This document shows positions 10,863 to 20,186 of a stretch of 64,000 nucleotides of DNA, one piece after another. Location: positions 89,291,104-89,355,103 of the forward strand of contig CM019823.1 in NCBI GenBank assembly GCA_009763385.1, written 5' to 3'. A program made the translations under genes and the position numbers. A model generated the notes under the pieces. That model had not been told where the DNA came from, ran no database searches, and was given only the letters and a program-made list of their open reading frames with translations. Positions within the stretch are counted from its first letter, which is position 1; the number at the start of each line of letters is the position of its first letter. The stretch is from Coix lacryma-jobi var. lacryma-jobi. Lineage: Eukaryota > Streptophyta > Magnoliopsida > Poales > Poaceae.

Positions 10863-12710
10863 TTAGGGTAGCAACGTCAGCTCGGATTCGTTGTCGAAGA
10901 ACGTTTCTCCTTCGAGAATGCATTTCTCCATTACAAACTTGCATATGTCCGCCTTGACTTGTTTAAAGCACATCCTGCAGCTCTGCTGCTCTCCCCAATA
11001 CTTGACACCTTCCTTGAGCTTCTTCCAGCTATTGGTGTACTCCATGCTTTCCCTTAGAAACTCGCATGGGTACAAGCCACATGTCTTCGATCCTAGTGGC
11101 TGTTTGGCGCACTGCACGATTGATACACAAGCATTAGAACCCATATATATGTATGAAACATGAATTGAACCTTTGAAATACGTACAGGGAAATCTCGTCA
11201 AATTTTGAGGTGGTACCTATGCTTGTCCTTGAACTTTTGAGTTCTTCGGTCCCAGAATCCGGGCACCTTTTGGTATTCCTTATAAGCGCTGTACGAAATA
11301 TAATAGTTTTAGCCACCATTTAAAAACGTATGGTAACCGTAACTGATGGAAAAGTTGGATGACTTACTTTTTTAGACAATCTTCGAATGCCTTGTACCCT
11401 TGCTTGTTTGGTACGCTCAAGGAGTCAAACACACAGGCCCTGCCATCTTGAGGGTATATGATAAAAGCGACCCAGTGGCCACCCACGAGGCCTTGGCTGC
11501 ACCATTGCAACAAAATAGAGGTTATGGCGATGAGAAGGCATGATATGCTAGCGACTTAGGTGTACGTACATGTATTTGACTTACCCAAAGTGATAGGCAG
11601 CCATTATACACTCTGGCCCATCCGGCTTGATCTTCTTCATGCATTCTAGTTTGTAATTTTTCAACTTAATCTTCTCGGCTTTCATATTTTCTTCATATTT
11701 CTTCTCTCGCTGTCGAACTGTCATCTCTGGATCAGTGATCTCGAAACCCTTGATGACTCTTTCAGCAATATGTGCAGGAGAGAGGTAGAGTACAGGACGT
11801 GTCTTTTTATTACTTAGAGTGACTGTCATGCTTCACGGACAAGTCATCGTGACATAATAAGTATAGATCTATGGAAAATACGAATGTAGTGATCTGTGGA
11901 AGTTGCATTCATCACTTACAGTGTGAATAGGGTGATTTGAATGATGTCTAGGTCTTCTTCCCGCATCAGGTTGTACATGTCGCTAAAGTCGACGGGTAGG
12001 TGCATTTTGTTACCAGCGGGCAAGTGGAAGTACTCCGTGGGAATCTTGACGTTAAAACTTGACATCCCGGCTTTTGCAGCTTCCATGTACCATAGATGGA
12101 ACCTCCTTGTATCCCACTTTTCCTCGTCAATGAGCTGGGCCTTGGGAATCATGAACTTCCCACACACATAGTGGCTAGGGCAGTCTTCAGCCTCATCAAA
12201 TAGTTGACGGGTAGTTTCAGGCCTGTCAAACAATGGATAGGAATGTTAGTAGCATATATACTATGGAGGTGGTATTATGCTCAATGTTACCATACCTTTC
12301 GAATGTGAGCGTGTACGGGAGCTTGTCGGTGGACGTTCTTGGATTATTGGTGGGCGGGGGAGGACATTGGCTTTGGTTCACGGGGGAGGTGTCTTCGTCC
12401 CTGTTGCCTCCCCCGTCATGCCTCCCTGCTGCTCATTCGTGCTTGGCTGGCTTGTCATTGTCGTATTGCCGCCCTTACCGGCCTCTAAGCTTCTTGCCTC
12501 ATTGACCGGGCCGATCGGTGGACTATTTGGAGGCGGGGGAGACACGGTGCCCATGTCAGTGCCCTTTTCCTTTTCCCCGCCATCACCTTCTACCTTTTCC
12601 TTGTCCCTGCCTTCGCTACCGCCTTCTTCTTTGTCCTTTCCCTTGCCCTTGTCCCCGCCCTTTTCTTCGTCATCATCGCTGTCGTGATCTGGATCTTCCG
12701 GAGGACAAGA
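10863..12710 (-). pseudogene. C-terminal part of CACTA second gene: acidic/Pro-rich linker and Ulp1-like cysteine protease domain
   Basis: Exons on the minus strand: 12296-12710, 11920-12222, 11585-11830, 11368-11496, 11217-11288 and 10863-11111. All intervening introns have GT...AG ends and several have gtaagt donors. Splicing keeps phase, for example YHFG|QGLVGGHWV. The last exons hold a Ulp1/C48 protease signature: catalytic His in GGHWVAFIIYPQDG, Asp in CVFDSLSV, Gln in KQPLGS and Cys in KTCGLYPCEFLRE. All four catalytic positions are present. The first exon is a Glu/Asp/Lys- and Pro-rich linker. Ulp1-like domains are known in grass CACTA and MULE elements; substrate and role there are unclear. 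A solo LTR at 12711 separates this part from the rest, and a stop in the linker depends on frame choice. Confidence 0.75.
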
Positions 12711-14654
12711 TGAAGGACCGAAAGTGCTACCAGAAAGCGACCAGAGGGGGGGGGGTGAATGGGAGCTTCAAATTTATTTTTCAGAAACTTGTCACCAATG
12801 TCCCGAGAGTCAACCCCAAGAGCAAACCTAGAGCTTGCGAGTGTCCTCGACCCTAGATATAGGGTGGATGCTTCCAAGAAGCACAGCGGGACACAACACA
12901 ACTCTAGAAACCCAACACAAAAGCCGGAAGTCAAAACCGACAACGAACGAACGAATCACGGACGAAAACGCGCAGAACACACCGGACCGGACTCACTGGA
13001 GAGTCCGGTCAACAGGCACCGGACACGTCCGGTCTGGCAAAACCCGGTTTGGGAACTCTTCTTTCCTGACCGGACTCACTGAAGAGGAGCGTCCAGTCAA
13101 GTGCTGAGCGTCCGGTCACAAAGACAAAAACCGATGAACAGTAGGAGTGTTGCGTCCGGTCTGTGTTAGGAGGAGCGTCCGGTCTGAAACAGTGTATATC
13201 ACAGTGCGTACATTCAACAATAGGACTCAGTGTCGTGCGTCCGGTCACCTCGAGCCAAGCGTCCGGTCACCCCGATTTTGTGCTGTTCGTCCACCGATTC
13301 AACTCGATCTCACCCAAAATGAAACAACTAGGGTTCTAACTTGGTGAGAGGAGTCACAAGGAGGATAGTGAGCTACTCCTAGGAGATCATGGCTCGAACC
13401 TATCTCCAAATCGATGAATCGGAAGAATTCGGGGCAAAGGAGACAAAACTCGATTCGAAACGAAAATCGACCGATCTACTAGCTCTGCCTCGTCGTAGTG
13501 GAAAGATGCGCCTCACAATCTAGAACAACTCAGTTCAAACAGAATCGCAAAAGACACAATGATGAAGGAGATCGATCACCAGGAAAATCATGGAGAAAAG
13601 CAATCCGTGAAGAACAACACCAAAACACGAATCACAACCACGAATTTGCAACCGTGTGGCTACCACACGCCACAACAGTGAGATTACGGTCTCACTTCCT
13701 CAAAATCCCATGAACACAGAGGTATGGTTCTCTACAGATCTCAGTAGCTACAGCAGAGAATTGGGAGAGCAGGTAAACCCTAGAAGGCAAAGAGCAAATG
13801 ACTGAGATAGTTTGGGAGGTGGGTGTCTCCCCCAACTTATCCTAATTCTAATTCCCACTCTACCCCTAATTATTTACAGAGCGAACCAGCTAAACCCTAA
13901 GGTTATTCTGGACCAACTCGGAGTAGATGTTGATCCGACGGCCACGCCCGCACAACTGGTAGCGTTGCCTCGACGCAACCTCACCGATTGCCACCACGTG
14001 TCGCCACTGCTCTGCTTGTCCTTTTCACGGCCTCCGCCCCTAGTTTTGAGGCTGAAACCGGGAAACCTGTCTTCACAACCAACCCTCGGTTTTGAAGCCC
14101 AAACTGGGAAACCAGCCGTCCATCGCCTGAGTTTTGTGGCCCAAACTCAGAAACCCGTCAGCGCCCAGGTTTTGAGGCCCAAATCTGGAAACCGTCCTCA
14201 GCCCAAGTTTTGTGGCCCAAACTCGGCAAACCCGCATCACCCAGGTTTTGTGGCCCAAACCTTGAAACCGTCCACCAAATGGTTTTTCTGTGGCTCAACC
14301 ATCAAACCGACACTGTAGAGGGGATGCACCGCCCGTGCACCCCATCCACCGACACATGTCCCCAGGTCCTCGACCCGAACAACACTGTGCCCCGCAAGTC
14401 TTCGCTCATCGCTGTCCCAGGCTGTCAGCTACCACAGCTGATCCTCAGGCCACCGGTCCCTCAGTCCAAGCCTGACGTCTGCCCTTCACCGCTCCCGGTC
14501 CATCGGCACGGCACGGCTCTACTTGACCTTCACCTTGCCCTCGATCACTGTCTCTGTGCTCGACACCTGCACAACACAAGCCAAAGAACATGCGCATCAA
14601 ACCCGTTGACAATCACTCATCACTCGAGACTCGGCATACACTCATGTATCCGCA
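12711..14654 (-). mobile_element. Copia solo LTR, minus orientation, TSD caaga
   Basis: On the plus strand it starts tgaaggaccgaaag and ends ...catgtatccgca, the reverse complement of the family termini. It is 1,944 bp with perfect 5-bp duplications caaga at 12706-12710 and 14655-14659. It carries the hairpin array (about 14038-14268, more decayed than in other copies) and a gtccggtc/gaccggac-type motif cluster (about 12980-13275), so it belongs with the LTR subfamily of the full element at 23993-33899. ORFs such as 13812-14318 merely translate the hairpin array. Confidence 0.93.
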
Positions 14655-15309
14655 CAAGATACGACGACTGATGGTTGTGATGCTGGTGTTGGCGTTGTAG
14701 TTGGCATCCGAGCAATGATCTTGATGTCCTCGCGGTTTCATAGGACTTCCAATCCAAGTGTCTGGCCTAGGTGCCTGGCCAGTTGTAGGTTGGGATGGTC
14801 CAATTCAAAATGTTCCTGGTCAAGAACATGCCATAATGGGCTCACGACCACATAGTCTTCAGGGATGTCTTCTTTGTTGAAGTCGTGGATATCGTGGGGT
14901 GGAAGTATGCATCCCTCGGCCACGCACATCTTCTTGGACCTTCCAAACGGGATGAGGAGTTGGACGTGCTGGTTTTCCTGGAAGTCCTCGTTCGAGACCC
15001 TTGGGCAATCCTCGTTCATCGGCAGTAAGGCTTTCTTTTCCTTTGCTTCAGGATTGGACAGGCCATGGTGATCAAACATCTTCGACCTCATCGCGACCAT
15101 CTCCGGGTCGTTGCTCGTGAAGGCTTCCTTTATTGTGCTTTTGATCATTTCAGCCACGCCTTCATTGAAGCCCTTCTTATATAGCTCATCTTTATACCTC
15201 TGCCTGGACTTGTATGTGGCCGCGTCAGATTGCCGTGACTCAACCGACTTTCAGCTCATCTTCGACCCGACACCACGAACGCGGCTGCGGTGCTCGGGGG
15301 TTCCCAGGA
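14655..15309 (-). pseudogene. Middle part of the CACTA second gene (Transposase_24-like C-terminal region)
   Basis: The minus-strand translation includes DAATYKSRQRYKDELYKKG, GVAEMIKSTIKEAF and a stretch with HHGLSNPEAKEKK. It then gives VQLLIPFGRSKKMCVAEG and DYVVVSPLWHVLDQ, typical of the region linking the coiled-coil part of CACTA second-gene proteins to their C-terminus. A TGA at 14738-14740 (probably from CGA) and one near 15250 break it. The reading frame continues past the first stop as NREDIKIIARMP up to the solo LTR boundary. Solo LTRs border both sides. Confidence 0.65.
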
Positions 15310-17357
15310 TGAAGGACCGAGAAGCAACCAGAAAGCGACCAGAGGGGGGGTGAATGGGAGCTTCAAAATTTCCTTTTGGATACTAGAGCCACTGTCTCCA
15401 GAATCACCCCAAGAGACAAACCCTAGAGCTTGCTAATGTCCACGACCCTGGATGTAGGGTGGATGCTTCCAAGAAGCACAGCGGGACACTACACAACTCT
15501 AGAAAGCCAATGCAAAAGACGGAAATCAATTCCGACAACGAACGAGCGAACCGCGGATGAAACCGTGCGAAACCAGTCGCATCGGACGCTGGCCTGCGTC
15601 CGATGCCAGACCACCGGACGCGTCCGATGCAAACTGGCCGGTTCTGGAACCTTACTGTTCCACCATCGGACGCTGTGAACAGTAATCACCCAGCGTCCGA
15701 TGCAAAAGCTCCGGCGCGTCCGATGGACAACGGACGCGTCCGATGCCTATCGTCCGATGCAAACTTAAAACACCGAAAACGTGACACGCGTCACCGGAGC
15801 GTCCGATGCTAGGAACCCTAGCGTCCGATGCTCCCGTGATAGCGTCCGATGCCCCCGAAAACAGCGCGGTTCTTTGATGATTCAACCCGATCTCCTCTAA
15901 ATCAAAAGCTCTAGGCCTAGGATTCGATCTGAGGGGTCACAAGGATGTTAGTGAGCTATCTCTAAGAGATCATGGCTCGAACCTAACTCCAAATCGGTGA
16001 ATCAAGAAATTTCGGGGCAAGGAAGCAAGAACGCAATCCAAAACGAAAATCGATCGATCTCCTAGACCGTGAGGTTAGAGTTTAATTCCTTCGGTGAAAA
16101 GAAGTGCCTCACGACCTAGAACAACTTGGTTCAAACGGTTTTGCAAAAGATGAACCGAGCAAAGAGATCAAGCGACGGGAAAATCGTGGAGAAAAAGGAT
16201 TCCGCGAAGAACACGAATGAACCGCAAATCACAGCCACGAAACCGAATCAAAGACACGAATCAAGTCATCGATCTGTGCTCCAAGGTGAGGATACGGCCT
16301 CACTTCCTCAAATCAACAGTACACAGAGTGGAGTCTCTCTGCGGATCTCAACTAGCTAAAGCAGGGGATGGGAGAGTGGAAACCCTAAGTGCAAGGAAGC
16401 AAATGACTGCGCTAACTGAGATAGCTAAAACTGAGATAGGGAGGAGGGTGTCTCCCCTGAACTACTTATACTAACCTAGACTAAGTCTATTTCCTACTCT
16501 ACCCCTCTCTAAACTAATTACAGAGCGAACCAGCTAAACCCTAAGGCTATTCTGGTCCAACCCGCGGTGGTAGGTAGATCCGACGGCCACGCCCGCTCGA
16601 ACCAAAGCGTTGCCTCGACGCAACCTCTGGATCGCCGCCACGTGCCGCCCTCGCTCTGCACCCCCGGTTTTGTGGCCCAAACCGGGAAACCAGCCTTTTC
16701 CATCAGCCCCCGGTTTTGAGGCCCAAACCGGGAAACCAGCCTCCAGCCTGAGTTTTGTGGCCCAAACTCAGAAACCCGCAGCGCCCGAGTTTTGAGGCCC
16801 AAACTCGGAAACCGGCCCACGCCCAGGTTTTGACGCTCAACCTGGAAACCGTCGCGCCCAGGTTTTGTGGCTCAACCTGGAAACCGTCGCGCCCAGGTTT
16901 TGTGGCTCAACCTGGAAACCCAGCACCCAGGTTTTGAGGCCCAAACCTGGAAACCGTCCACCCGTTGGTTTTTCTCTGGCTCAACCAACAAACCGGCGTC
17001 GTAGAGGGGATGCACCTCCGTGCACCCCGTCCACCGACATGACCGCATTTCTTCACTTGTCGTCGCCACAGGCTGCCAGCCACCACAGCTGATCCTCCGG
17101 CCTCTAGTCCCTCAGTCCAAGCCTCACGTCCGCCCTTCACTGTCCGATACATCGGCATGGCACGTCCGCCGCACGGCACGGCCATCCTTCATCGCGCCCA
17201 GTCCATCGGCACGACACGTCTCAACTTGACCTTCACCTGCCATCGATCACTGTCTCCGAGCTCGACACCTGCACAACACAAGCCAAAGAACATGCGCATC
17301 AAACCCGTTGACAATCACTCATCACTCAGAGACTCGGCATACACCCATGTATCCGCA
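15310..17357 (-). mobile_element. Copia solo LTR, minus orientation, TSD cagga
   Basis: Plus-strand start tgaaggaccgagaag, end ...catgtatccgca. It is 2,048 bp with perfect duplications cagga at 15305-15309 and 17358-17362. Its motif cluster is of the catcggacgct/agcgtccgatg kind (about 15578-15852), so it belongs with the LTRs at 1-669 and 58721-60785. It sits in the CACTA second gene only 655 bp from another solo LTR of the same family and orientation. Confidence 0.93.
16663..16950 (-). repeat. Expanded hairpin array (eight units) in the minus-strand solo LTR
   Basis: Eight consecutive inverted repeats: two with CCCGG arms, one CTGAG, one CCGAG, and four CCAGG. Three of the CCAGG units have a slightly shorter loop (about 23 nt total) and are nearly identical, indicating recent local duplication. 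A further pair ttggttttt...aaccaa follows at about 16965-16990. Confidence 0.85.
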
Positions 17358-18480
17358 CAGGACCTCGGTGAGCAAGTCGTGGCCCCGGCGGACCATGATG
17401 TTGTCCTTAAGCTTTGCTTTCTCCATCAAAGTCTTCTCGACGTCCTCGAGGTGGGGCTCGTTAAACATGGTCACCCCGGGCTCAGGCTCTTTGGAATGGG
17501 GGCCCTCATGTAGTCCTTTGCCCTTGGGTCGATGCCCTCATACAAATCTGGAACCCCGGCAGCCTGTCTTGCTTGTTCTTCTTGCTACCACTTGGTCCTA
17601 TGACCGGCAAAGCCAGTCATGCCCAAGTGGTGAGGATTCTTGTTCCTCTTCGCGAGCTCACTGAACTTAGTGCTATTTTCCTCTGCTTCTTGTGTCTTCC
17701 TCATTTCGCAGAAAGCATCCCACATGTGAGCCTTGACCATAGTGTACTTCAGCAGTGGTGACTTCCCCTTCTTCAGGTAATTTCTGGTCAGCATGGACCT
17801 GAAGTTGCGAAGCGCAATCGACGCCACGTGCAAAGCCCACTCCTGGCACTTCTCCAAGTCAGCTGAGGGCGGATATCTGAATCTCCTTGTCACCTCACCC
17901 CATACATTGTTTTTTATGTCAACCCATACGTCGTGCCAGTTCGGCCAAGTGATCTCCACCTTCTCCTTTGCTATATATGCCACTTGATTGCTGAACTTGC
18001 CAATGATTGTATCTGGAGCTATTGGGTTTCCCTATGGCCCCACCTCATCGGCCAATGACATGCACCTCGTTTACTTTGTCCAACTTGTGCCTCCCGTGTT
18101 GTCCCCTCACCCTCTTCTGGCCCTTAGATTTGGACGAAGAGGTTGCCGTAGAGGGAGCGGGGGCTTCTTCCTCCCTGACCGCATCTTCGTCCCTAAACTC
18201 GAGCTGACGAGGCACAATCGGTAGCTGTTGACAAGAGTCTCTTGCCTTTAGTTTTTCGCACGCATCATTGTATATGTTAGAAAGCCAGCGTCTGGAGAAA
18301 ACCTCGAGGTCGTAACTATCTGCTTCGTTTGCCCCTGGTTCGTACGTCGGATCGTTGTCCACCTCTGTACGCTGCTTCTTCGACGGTGGAGTCATGGACG
18401 CACCGCTCATCAAGCTAGTTGACGAGGAGCTAGGGGTAGGGTCCCTCCACTCATTTGTTTTGTCTTCCGCCATTTCAGTT
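17358..18480 (-). pseudogene. N-terminal part of CACTA second gene (Transposase_24 / plant Ptta-En/Spm type)
   Basis: Starts ATG at 18471-18473 (MAEDKTNEWRD, Ser-rich, then a basic KSKGQKRVRGQHGRHKLDK stretch). It continues after a frame break near 18040 as GNPIAPDTIIGKFSNQV, then KEKVEITWPNWHDV and a region ending NPHHLGMTGFAGHR, typical of Transposase_24 family proteins. Beyond a stop at 17585 the homologous reading runs on (EGIDPRAKDYMRAP, then in another frame MFNEPHLEDVEK) to the solo LTR at 17357. The family is thought to be the regulatory/DNA-binding second protein of CACTA elements. At least two frameshifts and one stop make this copy non-functional. The preceding gtag/ATG context fits a leader intron acceptor at 18481-18482. 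Confidence 0.7.
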
Positions 18481-19482
18481 CTACATATACACAGAGGTAT
18501 ATAAATGTGATCAGTTCAAAGCTTTTTAAGCTTTTGAATAAAAAATGACACGTATAAGTTTTTGGCTCAGATTTGCCCTAGGTCAACACGTCAGTGCTAA
18601 ACTGGTTACTTGTAAAATAAAAGCCACCCTAGTCTAGCAGCTGACTCAGCATAGAAAGTAGGGCGGGAATTGATCATCATCGCCGCTGCCTCAACATAGA
18701 TCGAAGGCGTCACATCATCGCATTTGCCACTACCTCAGCTTACATGTTTGAAAAAAATCATCAATGCAAATGCCATAGTACAGGGAGAGGAGTAGGGAGA
18801 GTAGTATAGAGTAGTACATGGAGCTATGAGAGGAGTAGGGAGAGGAGTAGTATAGACAGGAGTAGTACAGGGAGAGAGTAGTAGGGAGAGTAGTAACAGA
18901 GAGGAGTAGTACGGAGAGGACTAGTACAGAGACTAGGTAGAGAGTAGTAACAAAGAGGAGTAGTAGGGATAGAGTAGTACAGTAGTATAGAGAGGACTAG
19001 TACAAAACTAGGTAGAGAGTAGTAACAGAGAGGAGTAGTAGGGAGAGAGTAGTACATTAGTATAGAGAGGGCTAGTACAGAGACTAGGTAGAGAGTAGTA
19101 ACAAAGAGGAGTAGTAGGGAGAGAATAGTACAGTAGTATAGAGAGGACTAGTATAGAGACTAGGAAGAGAGTAGTAACAGAGAGGAGTAGTAGGGAGAGA
19201 GTAGTATAGAGAGGACTAGTACAGAGACTAGGTAGAGAGTAGTACAGTAGTATAGAGAGGACTAGTACAGAGAAACGTGAAGAGGAGACATTTTATATAT
19301 AACAGATAAATAACGATGCTATAAGTATCATACAAGAACTCTAAACTGAACTCTGAACTGAACTGAACTCTCATGTGCTACTGTATTCATCATAAGGTGA
19401 AGGAAAACTAAGCTATCACTGACAGAAGAAGTGAAGTTTTATCTAACAGGAGGTCGGAGCAGGCAAGGAAGAGAAGGCGTAC
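18481..19482 (-). other. Probable leader intron of the CACTA second gene, containing a minisatellite
   Basis: On the minus strand a donor GAGAG|GTACGCC (19481-19482) and an acceptor tatatgtag (18481-18482) frame about 1 kb without coding potential, just upstream of the ATG at 18473. The intron is inferred from splice signals and from the matching arrangement in front of TNP2. It contains the tandem repeat at 18780-19285. Confidence 0.5.
18780..19285. repeat. Tandem repeat, about 75-bp unit (agagagtagtaacagagagg type)
   Basis: From about 18915, units of roughly 75 bp beginning 'agaggactagtacagagact' recur about five times with small changes, the last two shortened. A shorter, less regular gtagtacaggg repeat precedes them from 18780. 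On the minus strand this is a CT/TAC-rich minisatellite within the leader intron. Confidence 0.8.
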
Positions 19483-20025
19483 CTCTCCTCATGTCGGAGG
19501 CGGAGGTGTCCCCGGTGGGGGTCGAGGTTGAGGCGTGCCTCCGGCTCCGCAGTCAGCGGGGTGGCGTGCCTCCGGCGTGGTCGAGCTCGAGTGGCTCCGG
19601 CGTGGTCGTGGCGTGTTCGAGGCGTGGCTCCGGCGGCGCAAGGGCACCAGAAGTGGAGGAGGAAGGGCGCAAACGAAGGGTGGCACAGGGGCGCTAGGGT
19701 TTCTGTCTGGCGGCGCGCTGCTTCCTCGGCGAGGGCGAGCAGGGGAGCAAGATAGAGGGACGAGGAGGACAGGGTGAGGAGGACAGGGGCGGTGGAGGAG
19801 GACGGCGGCGACAATGGTGATGACGGCGGCAGTGGTGAAATTCGACAGCCCTTCGGGGTGAAATGACTAACCGCAAAGGACTAAAGTGCCCTTTGGTGTT
19901 GCGGCTTATATAGGCAGGGAATAACCGCAACGGGCTCTATTTACCGCAGCGGGCTTCTTCTGTTGCCCGTTGCGGTTAAAACGAACAACCGCAACGGGCA
20001 CATTAAGATGCCCGCAGCAGACAAA
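19483..20025 (-). promoter_or_regulatory. Internal CACTA promoter module with subterminal-type repeats
   Basis: Reading on the minus strand: accgcaacgggc-type repeats in both orientations (19921-20022), a TATA box (CCTATATAAGCC, about 19904-19914), then a GC-rich leader (about 19880 to 19483) ending in the donor AGAG|GTACGCC. The plus-strand string gcggcttatatag..ggaataaccgcaacgggc closely parallels ggcggcttaaatag..ggaataaccaaagcgggc at 54620-54655, the promoter of TNP2 at the element end. The 123-aa minus ORF in the leader (19443-19814) has no recognised domain and is probably not a gene. Confidence 0.6.
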
Positions 20026-20186
20026 ACTTGTATGATACTTATTAATAAGTCAGTAACAAATTGAGATTTGTTATTAATAATATTAACGTATTAATAATAA
20101 TCTATTACAAAACTTGTCTCAAATAATATTACATAACTTTCCACTACTTCATTACAAAACCTGTGGCATATATATGAATATACATC
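20026..20186. other. AT-rich 3' untranslated region of the TNP2 gene
   Basis: Low-complexity A/T sequence between the TNP2 stop codon at 20187 and the internal promoter repeats. No other feature seen. Confidence 0.5.

Noticed and set aside
12277..12687. 136-aa Pro/Ser/Phe-rich plus ORF
   Set aside because: It is the opposite strand of the acidic/Pro-rich linker exon of the CACTA second gene, and its low complexity explains the open frame.
13812..14318. 168-aa ORF and similar ORFs at 14210-14671, 31981-32778, 24038-24436 and 58710-59237 with repeated FCGPN..ET words
   Set aside because: The repeated peptide words are translations of the LTR hairpin array. They occur in every LTR on whichever strand stays open, so they are not evidence for a protein.
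19443..19814. 123-aa minus ORF between the CACTA genes
   Set aside because: GC-rich leader of the second gene with a donor site at its end. Low-complexity Arg/Pro/Ser content and no recognisable domain.
19921..20022. A separate nested CACTA element ending near 20030
   Set aside because: Subterminal-type repeats are present but no CACTA tip with a flanking 3-bp duplication is visible there, and the genes on both sides fit a single element.
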